Source of the DNA: Succinatimonas sp. CAG:777
Lineage (GTDB): Bacteria > Pseudomonadota > Gammaproteobacteria > Enterobacterales > Succinivibrionaceae
NCBI GenBank assembly: GCA_000431835.1
Contig: HF987957.1
Span: 28,649 to 92,648 of the forward strand
Length of the DNA: 64,000 nucleotides
Reading direction: 5' to 3'
In this document: one piece after another, positions 18,617 to 28,361 of the stretch
Numbering within the stretch: position 1 is the first letter of the stretch
Layout of the letters: each line of letters starts with the position of its first letter
Position numbers and translations under genes: made by a program
Notes under the pieces: generated by a model
What the model was told of the DNA's origin: nothing
The model's input: the letters and a program-made list of their open reading frames with translations, nothing else
Databases searched by the model: none

Positions 18617-21139
18617 ATGATAAAAGCTCTTTTTTCATCTTTATCACTGTCACTTGCGCTTTTGAGCATACTCATTTTAATTATGCTAGCTAAAAGGCTG
18701 TGGAAGCAGTACAAGTGCGCCTCAAACCATCCTGGTTTTACAGATCTTTTAGATTACGCTCTTTTAGGTTCTCAGAACACCATCATTTTAAAGAATGGAG
18801 GACTTCTTAAGACCTTTAGAGTAAAAGCTAATGATTTAAGTTATGCTGACAGTGCACTTATTTGCCGCACTCAGGAATTAACTGCCAATGCCATCAGAAA
18901 GTTAGGTGGTAATTTCATCTTAAATGTCGACTTTATAAGACAGAAAGTAAATGATATTGAAGATTGTGAATATAAAGGCAACGATAAGGCTAAAAAACTC
19001 TATTTAAAAAGAAAAGAGTTTTTTAAGACCAATGATACCTACACACAAGACTGTTACCTTACCATAACATCTTTATCTCACTCATTAGGTAGTCTGCGTA
19101 ATATCGCTAGCATCTTTGATGAAGATGATTTATCTAAAGACAGTGTAACTATTGCTGATGACAAGATTAACAGTGTCATTATAGATTTTTCAAAAAGTGT
19201 TGAGGCGATTAAAAACTCTCTTGAGAACACATTAAAGCTTGAAGAATGCACTTTTTTAGATAATAAAAAGTTAGCTACAAAAGAAAATGCTCTTGATAAT
19301 AGCAATTACTCAAAGCTCAGATCTCATGAAACGGTTAACTTTTTAAAGTATTGTATTAGCGGTAAAAAGCTATCTTTACACATTCCAAAATCTGATTACT
19401 ATCTTGACTCTTTATTGTCATCAGATGACTTTACCTCAGGCTCATCTCCAAAGTTATCAGACAGATATATTGTCGTAGTTGCAATTGAAGGACTGCCTAT
19501 AGAATCTGATTTTAATATTCTTTACAGACTCTGTGCTCTAGACTTTGATTATCGATTTTCGACACGCTTTATTAGCTATGACAGTTTTACCTCTCAGGTA
19601 CTTTTAGAAAAGAACCGTCGTTTATGGGCGCAGAAAAAACACGGCTTTATTGCGCAGTTTTTAAACTCTAAATCAGACAACGAAAATCAGGACGCTGTAG
19701 AACAGTTAAATGATATTAGTGATGCTAAAAAGAACCTAGTCCAAAATTCTTTAAGCTTTGGCTCATACTGTGCCAATATCATCTTTTCAGGCACCGATCC
19801 TAAGATTTTAGAAAAGCAGGCCTTAAAGTGTGTGCAAACTATCGAAGCATCGGGCTTTGGCGCAAGAATTGAAACTGTAAACGCAACGGAAGCTTATTTA
19901 GGCTCATTACCAGGACATAGTCTTGAAAATGTAAGGCGCGCTCTGCTGCCTAATACAGTGCTCACCGATCTCTTACCCTTAAATCAGGTCTATACAGGAG
20001 AGAGTGTGTCTCCTAATTTCAGATATGGTAAGAATAAACCTTCTTTAATGACTGTAAGAACTTTAGAAGGTTTATATGCTCACTTGAACCTGCATGACAC
20101 TGATCTGGCAAATGCTCTGGTAGTAGGTCCTCCAGGTAGCGGTAAATCTGTGTTCTTAGGAAGCCTTATTCCTTCATTTTTAAAATATGACCAGATGAAG
20201 ATCTTTGTCTTTGACAAAGGCAACTCTTTTTACGGACTGACAAAAGCTTTAAAAGGTAACCTTATAAAGTTAGAAAATGGTAAAGGCATCCGCTTTTGCC
20301 CTTTAGCTAAAATTGATACTCCTAATGAGAAGGCTTGCGCTTTAGAGTTTTTAGAAAAACTTTTCATCTCGCAGGGCTATGAGACTGATCTTAAATTAAA
20401 GGATGATCTTCGTGATGCCCTTAATCTTTTAGCAGACTTTGATAAACACGAGCGTACTTTAAGTACGATGTGCACACTGCTTCCTAGAAAAGAGCTCAAA
20501 ACAGCCTTATCTGCTTTTACTAACAGTGTCATTGAAAACTCAATTTTAGATGGAGACTCTGATCCTTCTTTTGAAACTGATCTTACCGTTTTCGAATGCG
20601 GACAGTTTTTTGAAAAGGCTGATGACTTTTTATACCCAACGCTGCAGTGCATTTTTAAACTCATCAATCAGAGCGTTATGAATGGTACGTGTGGCGCCAT
20701 TATCATTGATGAGGCCTGGATGATGCTTGCTAATGAAGAGTTCTCAAAGCAACTTATCACCTGGATTAAAACCTTTAGAAAACACAATGTCGCAATTGTA
20801 TTAGCCACACAATCAATTAACGATCTGTCTAAGGCTTCTAACATTGGTGATTTTTTAGACTGCATTAAAACCAGAATTTTTCTACCTAATAAAGATGCCA
20901 ACACTGAAACTTTAAAAGGATTCTATAAAAAACTCTCGCTGTGCGACAGTCAAATTGATGCTATCTGTAAGGCAAAACCAAAGCATACTTTGTTTTTACA
21001 TAAAGACATTAACTTTATGCCATTTTCTTTAGCACTCTCTGATACTGAACTGAAACTTTTATCACTCTCAGAAAACGACAAAACTTACGTGGATGAAATG
21101 TATGAACGATATCAAGAAGAATTTGCCTACCATTTATAA
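18617..21139 (+). CDS. VirB4/TrbE-family secretion ATPase
   Basis: 840 residues, the large ATPase of type IV secretion. A hydrophobic N-terminal segment (residues about 4-26) anchors it to the inner membrane. Walker A GPPGSGKSVFLG is near residue 503, Walker B AIIIDEAWMML near 694, and ATQSINDLSKAS near 730 is the conserved C-terminal motif of the CagE/TrbE/VirB4 family. The size is normal (800-850). It overlaps the virB8 reading frame downstream by 38-47 bp, a sign of coupled translation. Key residues are intact, so the system was probably under selection recently. Confidence 0.92.
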   Translation: MIKALFSSLSLSLALLSILILIMLAKRLWKQYKCASNHPGFTDLLDYALLGSQNTIILKNGGLLKTFRVKANDLSYADSALICRTQELTANAIRKLGGNFILNVDFIRQKVNDIEDCEYKGNDKAKKLYLKRKEFFKTNDTYTQDCYLTITSLSHSLGSLRNIASIFDEDDLSKDSVTIADDKINSVIIDFSKSVEAIKNSLENTLKLEECTFLDNKKLATKENALDNSNYSKLRSHETVNFLKYCISGKKLSLHIPKSDYYLDSLLSSDDFTSGSSPKLSDRYIVVVAIEGLPIESDFNILYRLCALDFDYRFSTRFISYDSFTSQVLLEKNRRLWAQKKHGFIAQFLNSKSDNENQDAVEQLNDISDAKKNLVQNSLSFGSYCANIIFSGTDPKILEKQALKCVQTIEASGFGARIETVNATEAYLGSLPGHSLENVRRALLPNTVLTDLLPLNQVYTGESVSPNFRYGKNKPSLMTVRTLEGLYAHLNLHDTDLANALVVGPPGSGKSVFLGSLIPSFLKYDQMKIFVFDKGNSFYGLTKALKGNLIKLENGKGIRFCPLAKIDTPNEKACALEFLEKLFISQGYETDLKLKDDLRDALNLLADFDKHERTLSTMCTLLPRKELKTALSAFTNSVIENSILDGDSDPSFETDLTVFECGQFFEKADDFLYPTLQCIFKLINQSVMNGTCGAIIIDEAWMMLANEEFSKQLITWIKTFRKHNVAIVLATQSINDLSKASNIGDFLDCIKTRIFLPNKDANTETLKGFYKKLSLCDSQIDAICKAKPKHTLFLHKDINFMPFSLALSDTELKLLSLSENDKTYVDEMYERYQEEFAYHL

Positions 21140-21803
21140 GGAAAAGAAAAATAAGAAACAGGCAAAAATTGCCACCGGCATGAAATTTACAGATCTTGCA
21201 ATAAAAGCACTGCGTACAGAACTAGTACCTGCCTTTATGGGGCTATTAGGAATGGCTTTAGGCTTTATCTCACTTGCCTACTGCATTGATTTAAGTGGTA
21301 AAACTCAGTTTCGACCTTATGTAGTGACTGTAGATAAGCAAGGCTCAGTGCTTTTTTTAGAAAATCCTAATCAAGACAGTTTAAATTCAAAAGTAAAGGC
21401 ATCTTTCGTCTGTGAGTACGTTGATAGATTGTACGCTGTAAGTGAGGATAAAGCTTTGCAAAGGCGATTTATCAATGAGATCTATGCCAAAACTTCATTA
21501 GGCAGCGAAGCATCAGTATTTATAGATAACTTTTACACCAAAGCAAATGTTATGTCTTATGAAACAGCATTACGAAACACCGCAATCGAATCTGTAGTGT
21601 CACTGTCAGACAACACTTTTGAGGTCACATTCAAACTTATGACCAAACAAAAAGAGCAAACCTTAACAGAAAGATACAAAGCTTTTGTAAGTTACAAAAG
21701 ACTGAATGTTGCTTATGACAATCTTGAGGAGGTAAGACTCAATCCTCTAGGTCTGTTTGTAAACGAGTTTAATGTCAACAAAATCATTGAGGTAGCATCA
21801 TGA
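21093..21803 (+). CDS. VirB8/TrbF-like inner-membrane core protein
   Basis: 236 residues (or 233 if translation begins at the second ATG, 21102). A cytoplasmic Lys-rich start is followed by one membrane segment (about 43-66) and a periplasmic domain with the VirB8/TrbF feature FRPYVVTVDKQG right after the membrane and LNPLGLFVNEFNVNKI near the end. VirB8 nucleates the inner-membrane assembly of the channel. The start lies inside the 3' end of virB4, and the stop overlaps virB9 by 4 bp. Confidence 0.85.
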   Translation: MKCMNDIKKNLPTIYKEKKNKKQAKIATGMKFTDLAIKALRTELVPAFMGLLGMALGFISLAYCIDLSGKTQFRPYVVTVDKQGSVLFLENPNQDSLNSKVKASFVCEYVDRLYAVSEDKALQRRFINEIYAKTSLGSEASVFIDNFYTKANVMSYETALRNTAIESVVSLSDNTFEVTFKLMTKQKEQTLTERYKAFVSYKRLNVAYDNLEEVRLNPLGLFVNEFNVNKIIEVAS

Positions 21804-22798
21804 AAATGAGTGTCCTTATTAAATTAGAAAGGTTATCTCTTTTGTCTGTTATTTTGTCATGCCTTTTCTTCTCAAGTTACAGTGCCTTTGCTGACAATGT
21901 TGACTTAGATGACAGAGATTTAAAAACTCTTTCAAAACTTGACTTATTAGATGCAAAACAGGTGGCTGGTACTGCCTATAAAGCAGGATTGGTTACCTTT
22001 GCTTACGGCTCTGGAATACCTACTGTCGTCTGCGCTTTATTAGAATTAACTGATCTTGCCTTTGAAAAAGGAGAGAGCATTTTATCTGTTCAATTAGGAG
22101 ATTCTGTTCGATGGAATATTGAAAGTGCCATTTCAGGATCAGCAAATGACAGTGTAGAACACCTAATTGTAAAGCCTTTAGAAGCTGGGCTTAAAACCTC
22201 AATGCTCATAACCACAGACAGAAGAACCTATCACATTCGTCTAAAATCAACTGAAGCTGATTTTATGCCAGCTGTAGTATTTTCATACCCTAATAGCTTA
22301 AAGTTACCATCAAAAAAGCATTATGGGGACGATTCATATTTACAGTACTCAAGTAACTATGACTCAAATGAGGATCATAATGATTACTCAGAGACTAATT
22401 CAAGTCTTAAGTACTATTCTTCTGTGCAAAATGTTTCATATGAAGAAAACTCACGACCAGCGCTTAATGTTGCTGCAACCTACAATGACAGTACCCAAAG
22501 GCGAAACTACAACTACTCTGTTGATGGTGACTCAAAGATCATTCCGCAAAATGTCTACGACGATGGAAAAAGAACCTTTATAGTGATGAACAATCCCATA
22601 AATTCAAGCTATTTACCGGTGCTACAAGAAATCAGCACAGAGAGTTTTTTATTCTTCGGAGAGGATAAAACTAACACCATTAACTTTACTTACTTTGACA
22701 ATACTTTTGTTGTAGACGGGATCTACTCCCATCTGAGACTTATCTCAAAGAATGGTGAAGAAAAACAAAGTGCTGATGTGGTAAGACTAGAATCATAG
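21800..22798 (+). CDS. VirB9/TrbG-like outer-membrane core protein
   Basis: 332 residues. A signal peptide (residues 1-32, ending SAFADN) leads to a periplasmic protein. The N-terminal beta domain (about 45-170) has SVQLGDSVRWNI and HLIVKPLEAGLKTSMLITTDRRTY, the typical VirB9 motif. Residues about 178-250 are a polar insert rich in Ser, Tyr, Asn and Asp. The C-terminal VirB9 domain follows (VYDDGKRTFIVM... VDGIYSHLRLI). With VirB10 it forms the outer ring of the channel. No VirB7 lipoprotein is seen between virB8 and virB10. Confidence 0.85.
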   Translation: MKMSVLIKLERLSLLSVILSCLFFSSYSAFADNVDLDDRDLKTLSKLDLLDAKQVAGTAYKAGLVTFAYGSGIPTVVCALLELTDLAFEKGESILSVQLGDSVRWNIESAISGSANDSVEHLIVKPLEAGLKTSMLITTDRRTYHIRLKSTEADFMPAVVFSYPNSLKLPSKKHYGDDSYLQYSSNYDSNEDHNDYSETNSSLKYYSSVQNVSYEENSRPALNVAATYNDSTQRRNYNYSVDGDSKIIPQNVYDDGKRTFIVMNNPINSSYLPVLQEISTESFLFFGEDKTNTINFTYFDNTFVVDGIYSHLRLISKNGEEKQSADVVRLES

Positions 22799-22806
22799 GT
22801 GAAAAG

Positions 22807-24171
22807 ATGTCTTACTCTATCTTAAAACAAGGTCCTTTAACAAAAAAGCCTATCTTCTTTTTAATAGGTGGTTTTATCGCTGTGACTATCTTTTTTACTG
22901 TACTTTTTAGTTTAAAAGAGCAGGATAAATTAAACGAAATAAAAGAAAAGCAAAATGGTGCGTCAGTCCAGTCACTACAGGCTAATATCTCAAAGGCTGA
23001 CAAGCTTGGCGTTTTTGAAGCTAAAGATGAAAACTTACACAAAGACATGGTCAGCAATGCTTTCAAAAACCGTAAACAAATTTTAAATGATATATCAGCT
23101 AAAACTTTAGATGATGAAGATTTTGCTAAAGACTATGTAAAATACCAGGAAAGACATGCTCTTACAGACCGTTCTTATAAAGAGGATGATAACAGTCCTG
23201 ATAAAGACAAATTTGTGACAAGAACAGTTTCTTTTGAAGATTACGATGGAGCCCCAAAAGAAGATGAAATTGAGCAAAATAAAAAGGGCAAAACTAATTC
23301 AGAATACTACGAACAGGCTTTAAAGGCCTCTAGCAAAGTAAATCTTGAGTTAAAGCATCATGGTTTAGGCAACTCTTTGTTAGACAAAATTGACAGCCAA
23401 AACGGTAATAATGCTACGCCATCATTTACTCAACCAAAATTGAACTCTTTAGATGGTCCTAGTGCCTCTAATTCTCAAGATAAGCCTGATGAAAACACAC
23501 TTGAGAGCTATGATAAGTTAAAAAGAAACAACTATATTTTAAAAAGTGAAGTTGAAAATCCTAAGACTCCTTTTGCGCTGATGCAAGGCAGTGTTATTCA
23601 CGCTACCTTACTCAACGGTATTAACTCAGAGTTGCCAGGACAAATTACAGCACAGATCTCTCGAGATGTGCATGACTCAATTAGAGCTAAATATCTTCTT
23701 ATACCTAGAGGTTCAAAACTTGTAGGTCAATACACATCAGGTGCAGCCTTTGGTACAGAAAGGCTCTTTATTGGATTTAACAGAATAATTTTTCCTAATG
23801 GTCAGTCAATAAACTTAGGATCTATGCCTGGTCAATCAACTAACGGCTATGCAGGCTTTGATGCTCAAGTAGATAACCACTACTTTAAGATCATTACTAA
23901 CTCGTTACTGCTGTCTAGTATAAGTACCACAGCAGATCATTATGAGGATACCTACAATTTAGCTGGAGGTCATCAGCGTACTATCGCTGGATTTAAAGCT
24001 CAAGGCAGTTCAAATGTTTCACAAGCTCTAGCTAAGATCATTGAAAGAAACATCAACCTTTCTCCTACCTTATCTGTAGAACCTGGTTACGCCTTTACTG
24101 TTGCCATTACTCAAGACATTTTCTTTAAATCACCTTATGGAGCAAAAGCTAATGTTCATTTTAAAAGATAG
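22807..24171 (+). CDS. VirB10/TrbI-like channel scaffold
   Basis: 454 residues. A single membrane segment near residues 15-36 is followed by a long charged, probably extended periplasmic linker (40-250) and the TrbI/VirB10 beta-barrel domain from about 256: LMQGSVIHATLLNGINSELP, then YLLIPRGSKLVGQY and RLFIGFNRIIFPNGQSI. The protein spans from inner to outer membrane and gates the channel. It starts 8 bp after virB9, with its own GTGAAAAG lead, and overlaps virB5 at the 3' end. Confidence 0.9.
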   Translation: MSYSILKQGPLTKKPIFFLIGGFIAVTIFFTVLFSLKEQDKLNEIKEKQNGASVQSLQANISKADKLGVFEAKDENLHKDMVSNAFKNRKQILNDISAKTLDDEDFAKDYVKYQERHALTDRSYKEDDNSPDKDKFVTRTVSFEDYDGAPKEDEIEQNKKGKTNSEYYEQALKASSKVNLELKHHGLGNSLLDKIDSQNGNNATPSFTQPKLNSLDGPSASNSQDKPDENTLESYDKLKRNNYILKSEVENPKTPFALMQGSVIHATLLNGINSELPGQITAQISRDVHDSIRAKYLLIPRGSKLVGQYTSGAAFGTERLFIGFNRIIFPNGQSINLGSMPGQSTNGYAGFDAQVDNHYFKIITNSLLLSSISTTADHYEDTYNLAGGHQRTIAGFKAQGSSNVSQALAKIIERNINLSPTLSVEPGYAFTVAITQDIFFKSPYGAKANVHFKR

Positions 24172-24943
24172 ACTTTTCATGATATTAAGACTCTTATTAA
24201 CTACCATGCCGATTTTCACAAGTTTGACCGTAAACGCTGAGGAAAAAGCCATGACCTACAGTCAAGGTCAAGAACTAATTCAGCAAATGAACAGTACCCT
24301 CGCTGTATTACGTTCTTGGTCTAATGAGAACAAAACAAAATCGGACAAGCTTGAAAACTATATCAAGCATGACAATGTAAGAGAGCAGGATAACTACGAA
24401 TATCAACATAAAGAGACATGGGCAAAAGTAAAGGATCTTAATCAAAACTCATTGATGCTCTTAGAAGCAAGTTATGCCTTTGCTAAAAAGACTGAGTCAG
24501 CTGCTGAATTCTCAAAAAACAGTATCAGGACTGATGCTTGGGAAAAGTGTATACGTTCTAAAAACTGCACTTTTAAAAAGTTAAACGAAATGATGGATGA
24601 AGAATCCCTTGAAATCTCAGACTTTACTAAAAAGAGTGCTTCAGATACGCAAAAAGCTCTAATTGAAAGCATTGATAAATTAAATGAAATGTGTGGTGAA
24701 TCTCAAGATGCTAAAGGACTTAACAGCTCTATTGATACTTTAAGTAAGGTTAATTCTACTCAGGTTACAGCTTTAAGTTCGTTATCTGGACAGGTCTCAA
24801 ATCTAGCTAGAATTACAGCTCATAACTATCAGATGCAAAAACAAAACGAAGAATTAAAGCAGAAAGCTGACGAACTTTACTACGCTGACACGGGAACTGT
24901 TGAGTCTCCTCATCTTGATACAAGCTTAAAGAACTATGAGTAA
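24152..24943 (+). CDS. VirB5/TrbJ-like minor pilus component
   Basis: About 263 residues. I start it at ATG 24152, 9 bases after a GGAG at 24139-24142; this gives a signal peptide MFILKDRLFMILRLLLTT ending LTVNAEE. The frame is open back to 24101 and a later ATG lies at 24179. The mature part is helical and charged (coiled-coil like), with QELIQQMNSTLAVLRSW and a C-terminal ITAHNYQMQKQNEELKQKAD, as in TrbJ/VirB5. No clear catalytic motif. The identification rests on position (after TrbI, before TrbL), signal peptide and helical character. It overlaps virB10 by 20 bp. Confidence 0.65.
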   Translation: MFILKDRLFMILRLLLTTMPIFTSLTVNAEEKAMTYSQGQELIQQMNSTLAVLRSWSNENKTKSDKLENYIKHDNVREQDNYEYQHKETWAKVKDLNQNSLMLLEASYAFAKKTESAAEFSKNSIRTDAWEKCIRSKNCTFKKLNEMMDEESLEISDFTKKSASDTQKALIESIDKLNEMCGESQDAKGLNSSIDTLSKVNSTQVTALSSLSGQVSNLARITAHNYQMQKQNEELKQKADELYYADTGTVESPHLDTSLKNYE

Positions 24944-25871
24944 CTATATGAAACATGTCCTACTTTTTTTAGTGATTCTTTTAACATGTAAAAGTGCACC
25001 AGCTCAGGAAGTTAAAGATCTTACCCTCTCACCTGACGGTGTTCTAAATAGTCTTACCCTCTTGTTTATTGACAATATCTCAGAGGCTGCGACTCCAATT
25101 AAGGAAGCTGCTAACAGATTGTTTTGGATCTTAGTACCAATCTCGATTGTAATGTTAGGTATCAAGAGTATCTTTAAAGATGGTAATATGCAGAGTTTTA
25201 TGGGTGATCTTGTAAAACTTTTGTTAGTAACTGGCTTCTATTACTTTTTACTTGATAATGGCACTGCCATAGGTCACTCTGTAATTGACTCACTGACCTC
25301 TGTTACCACCAATTCTAATACAGGACCTTCGGAGCTTATAGATCTTACTTTTAATATTGCATCTAATCTAAATCAGAACATTAGTGCAGGTTTATTTAAT
25401 GCAGTAACAGGTTTCATCTTGCGATGCATGGTACTTGTATTTATGTTCATTATGTTTTTGGTAGTAATCAAATTTACTACCCTGTTTATCTGTGCGCATA
25501 TTCTGTGTATCTGCGGTGTTTTTGTTTTAGGATTAGGTGCTATTTCTTACACAAGATACATTGCCATAAACTTTTTTAAATCAATTCTCTCAATGTCTCT
25601 TGAATTGATGACTACGTTGCTGGTTATAAACTCAGGATGCCTGATTTTAAAAAATCTAAAAAACAAATCTCAAGAAATTGTAGAGTCAGGAGCATCTGTT
25701 GGCTCTAGTGAATGCTCCGTAATTATTTTTACAGCACTTTTTATCTACATACTTTCAAAATACTTACCTGAGGCTGTGTCAAATCTTGTGACCATGACCA
25801 ATGGAAGAAATGCTAAAAGATCGAACGGTCGAATCTCTCTGAAAATTCCAAGTATCAATTTAAAAAAATAA
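24936..25871 (+). CDS. VirB6/TrbL-like polytopic membrane protein
   Basis: 311 residues with a signal-like N-terminus (ends KSAPAQE) and about six membrane segments, the shape of TrbL/VirB6. SIFKDGNMQSFMGDLVKLLL and RYIAINFFKSILSMSLELM match the conserved TrbL central core. The C-terminus is basic. It lines the inner-membrane translocation path. It overlaps virB5 by 8 bp and is the last gene of the cluster; only 15 bp separate its stop codon from the CCA end of tRNA-Pro. No coupling protein follows. Confidence 0.8.
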   Translation: MSNYMKHVLLFLVILLTCKSAPAQEVKDLTLSPDGVLNSLTLLFIDNISEAATPIKEAANRLFWILVPISIVMLGIKSIFKDGNMQSFMGDLVKLLLVTGFYYFLLDNGTAIGHSVIDSLTSVTTNSNTGPSELIDLTFNIASNLNQNISAGLFNAVTGFILRCMVLVFMFIMFLVVIKFTTLFICAHILCICGVFVLGLGAISYTRYIAINFFKSILSMSLELMTTLLVINSGCLILKNLKNKSQEIVESGASVGSSECSVIIFTALFIYILSKYLPEAVSNLVTMTNGRNAKRSNGRISLKIPSINLKK

Positions 25872-25886
25872 GGAAGGAAATTAAGA

Positions 25887-25963
<77 letters not shown>

Positions 25964-26128
25964 AACGGATTGCATTATATTAAGGTGATGTAATATTGTC
26001 AACAAATAATTTGTCAAATTTGTAGTCTACTGACTGAATTAGAAAGAAATTTTGATTATACGCTAAGGCATTCTTTATCTAGTACTTAGGTGATTTATAA
26101 TGTAATAAATGCGAATTGAGGATTTATT

Positions 26129-26857
26129 ATGGATATGACACAGCAAAAAGTAACTTGCCTCATGGAAAGTTCTATCGACGGTCGCTTAGACGAATCTAGA
26201 TGGTCTGTTCTATATGACTGCAAGGGAGAAGGTGAACCTGATGTATATTATGAGACTAAAGCTAAATTAAATCCTGAATTATCAATTCTAGGAAAAGAAA
26301 CAATTTTACGTCACCATTGCAGTATTCCTTTTAAATCAGACACTCACACTAAGATTAAAGATCCTAAACCATTTTTAGGTATTAAAGAAAACGCAGAAAT
26401 GACTGCAGTGTTTGACTCAAAAGGATCTATAGCCTATGAGAACAACGAAATCTGGGGTAGTACCCTGCTTGTTGTCTTAGGAGAAGACACCGCAAGTGAA
26501 GAGTATCTTGAGTTTTTAAGAAAAAAGGAGATCTCTTTTACCTTTGCAGGAAAAGATGGTCATGACATCAAAAAAGCACTTAAAAGTTTATACTCTGATT
26601 TTGGTATAAAGAATGTTCTCCTATGTGGAGGCGGTATCTTAAACGGATCTTTCTTAAAGCTAGGTCTTATCGATGAACTTTATCTTGTGCTCTACCCTGG
26701 TATAGATGGATTGAGTGGCGTGAAATCAATCTTTGAGTATGAAGGTAAAGAAGGAGAAAAACCTTGCGATGGTCAATCTCTAGAATTACTATCTTGCGAT
26801 GTTGTAAGAGCCGGTGTTGTACTTTTAAGATATAGATTTCATTTTTACTCAATATAA
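26129..26857 (+). CDS. RibD C-terminal-domain / dihydrofolate reductase-like protein
   Basis: 242 residues of the RibD_C reductase fold. The start CLMESSIDGRLDESRW is the typical first strand, and LLCGGGILNGSFLKLGLIDELYLVLYP (positions about 170-196) is the family's nucleotide-binding and dimer region with the GGG loop. In riboflavin synthesis such domains reduce the ribosyl group of the deaminated pyrimidine, but stand-alone members act on various pteridine-like or unknown substrates. No deaminase domain or rib genes are near. It sits alone between two tRNA genes. Confidence 0.8.
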   Translation: MDMTQQKVTCLMESSIDGRLDESRWSVLYDCKGEGEPDVYYETKAKLNPELSILGKETILRHHCSIPFKSDTHTKIKDPKPFLGIKENAEMTAVFDSKGSIAYENNEIWGSTLLVVLGEDTASEEYLEFLRKKEISFTFAGKDGHDIKKALKSLYSDFGIKNVLLCGGGILNGSFLKLGLIDELYLVLYPGIDGLSGVKSIFEYEGKEGEKPCDGQSLELLSCDVVRAGVVLLRYRFHFYSI

Positions 26858-26901
26858 GTTGCAATATCTTAATAATACTGTAAAATTATACGGTCAATTT
26901 T

Positions 26902-26991
26902 GGTGAGATGTCCGAGTGGCTGAAGGAGCACGCCTGGAAAGCGTGTATACGTTAACGCGTATCACGGGTTCGAATCCCGTTCTCACCGCCA
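26902..26991 (+). tRNA. tRNA-Ser (anticodon GGA), prophage integration site
   Basis: 90 bases with a long variable arm as in class II tRNAs. GGTGAGA pairs with TCTCACC, then G and an encoded CCA. The anticodon loop CTGGAAA gives GGA (Ser). The prophage integrase begins about 125-175 bp downstream, so the 3' half of this gene is the probable attL. Confidence 0.95.
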
Positions 26992-27065
26992 TGACCATTC
27001 TAACCTCTTATAAATATCCTCTTTTTTCAATAAAAATTTTCTTTAAAAATCGCTAGTTATTGAAT

Positions 27066-27098
27066 TGATATATCAGTGATATATGAGTGATATATTAA
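27066..27098 (+). repeat. Three 11-bp tandem repeats upstream of the integrase
   Basis: TGATATAT begins at 27066, 27077 and 27088, each copy 11 bases apart (TGATATATCAG, TGATATATGAG, TGATATATTAA). Spacing of about one DNA turn between attL and int suggests binding sites for integrase arms, an excisionase or a repressor. Confidence 0.7.
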
Positions 27099-27112
27099 CT
27101 AATAAACCTCAA

Positions 27113-27169
27113 GGGTGTATGATGGGTGTAGAGAATTACACACCCACATGGAGAATCTTACACCCATGC
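27113..27169. promoter_or_regulatory. GGGTGTA/TACACCC repeats around the integrase start
   Basis: GGGTGT occurs at 27113 and again near 27124, and the reverse complement ACACCC occurs twice at about 27139 and 27160. The central pair forms GGGTGT-8 bases-ACACCC. The repeats straddle the possible integrase start codons and may serve autoregulation or directionality control. Confidence 0.4.
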
Positions 27170-28305
27170 TGTCACCACTAGCTTTGCGCGCTTTAAAGCC
27201 AAAAGACAAGCGCTACGAGGTCACTGATAAGAATGGCCTGGTTATACGTATATCGCCTAATGGGCGCATGACGTGGAGAATAAACAAGTCTGTCAACGGT
27301 AAACGTATCACACGCCAGCTTGGTGATTATCCGGCTATGAGCTTAGCTGATGCACGAGATGCACTTGCTCAGCTTACTAATATATCAAAAACCACTGTTG
27401 ATGATACATTCGAGGGAATTTATGCTGATTGGCTTGACCTGAAAAGACAGAGCATAAAGAACTGGCAGGACATAGATGAGCGTATGCAGAAGTATATACT
27501 GCCTAAAGTCGGCAAGTTACCCTTCAGCGTGATTACTCCTCCTCAGATAATTAAGATACTCAAAGAGGAGCTTGAGAGCCGTGGCAAGCTCGAAACAATT
27601 AAGCGCATCTGTGGCTATATCAAAGAAGTTGAGATGTTTGCCATTAACTCTGGTCGTATCGAGGCAATGCGCTTTCAAGGTATACATAAAGTATTTGCCC
27701 GACCTTCCACTAAGCTTAATAACAGACCAAGCGTACACCCATCGCATTTGTCTGAGATACTGCCTAAGCTGAGGCTTGAAGCAGTCAAGGCACCAACTAC
27801 TTGGGATGCAATTATGATAGGCTTTTATACCCTATTACGTCCAGGTGAATACTGTGCCCTAGAATGGCAGTGGATTGATATGAAAAATCAGTGCATATCC
27901 ATACCGGCTGACGTTATGAAGATGAAGCGTATGCACGTTGTACCAATCAGTACACAACTGCAGAAGATACTTGAGAACCGTCCTCGCTTTGGCAAGTACG
28001 TTTTAACTTCTCCAGACAGGCCGGACTCCCATATAGGTACAGCAGCACAAGAAAATTTCTTTCGCCGTCACGGTATGAAGGGGGTGCTGGTGCCACACGG
28101 TATACGAAGTATCGGACGTACATGGATGGCTGAAGAGAGAATTGACCATGATATAGCAGAGATGTGTCTTGCTCATCGTGTTGGTACTAGTGTTGAGCTA
28201 GCATATAACAGAACGGACTTTTTGGAGTTACGAAGGGATGCTATGCAACGCTGGTGCGATTATGTAGAGTTGTGCTTAAAAGGTAGCACAGATTTGCTGT
28301 TATGA
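27166..28305 (+). CDS. int: Tyrosine integrase (P4-like) of the prophage
   Basis: About 379 residues. The N-terminal part (LALRALKPKDKRYEVTDKNGL... GKRITRQLGDYPAMSLADAR) is the DUF4102 arm-binding domain of P4-type integrases. The catalytic set is complete: Arg in LLRPGEYCAL, Lys in MKMKRMH, HGIR, the LAHR His, and Tyr in ELAYNRTDF. It recombines phage and host sites at tRNA-Ser. I prefer the ATG at 27166 because family members start shortly before the RALKPKDK motif; the frame is open from GTG 27115 with another ATG at 27148. A bidirectional-looking terminator follows. Confidence 0.93.
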   Translation: MLSPLALRALKPKDKRYEVTDKNGLVIRISPNGRMTWRINKSVNGKRITRQLGDYPAMSLADARDALAQLTNISKTTVDDTFEGIYADWLDLKRQSIKNWQDIDERMQKYILPKVGKLPFSVITPPQIIKILKEELESRGKLETIKRICGYIKEVEMFAINSGRIEAMRFQGIHKVFARPSTKLNNRPSVHPSHLSEILPKLRLEAVKAPTTWDAIMIGFYTLLRPGEYCALEWQWIDMKNQCISIPADVMKMKRMHVVPISTQLQKILENRPRFGKYVLTSPDRPDSHIGTAAQENFFRRHGMKGVLVPHGIRSIGRTWMAEERIDHDIAEMCLAHRVGTSVELAYNRTDFLELRRDAMQRWCDYVELCLKGSTDLLL

Positions 28306-28330
28306 TTTTTGTAAGGTTGGTACGACAACA

Positions 28331-28361
28331 AATAGCCCCTAAAGATGGGGCTATTTTTTTT
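28331..28361. terminator. Intrinsic terminator between int and the late operon
   Basis: AATAGCCCC (28331-28339), 7-base loop, GGGGCTATT (28347-28355), then T to 28361 on the plus strand. It ends int transcription and meets the end of the converging late operon, whose last stop codon lies at 28360-28362. Confidence 0.9.

Noticed and set aside
22323..22583. Overlapping frame inside virB9
   Set aside because: It covers the low-complexity insert of virB9; Met/Thr-rich shadow without ribosome site.
16600..25871. T4SS as a complete integrative conjugative element
   Set aside because: No relaxase, coupling protein or integrase between the GH31 remnant and tRNA-Pro, and no tRNA-Pro repeat found on the left side.
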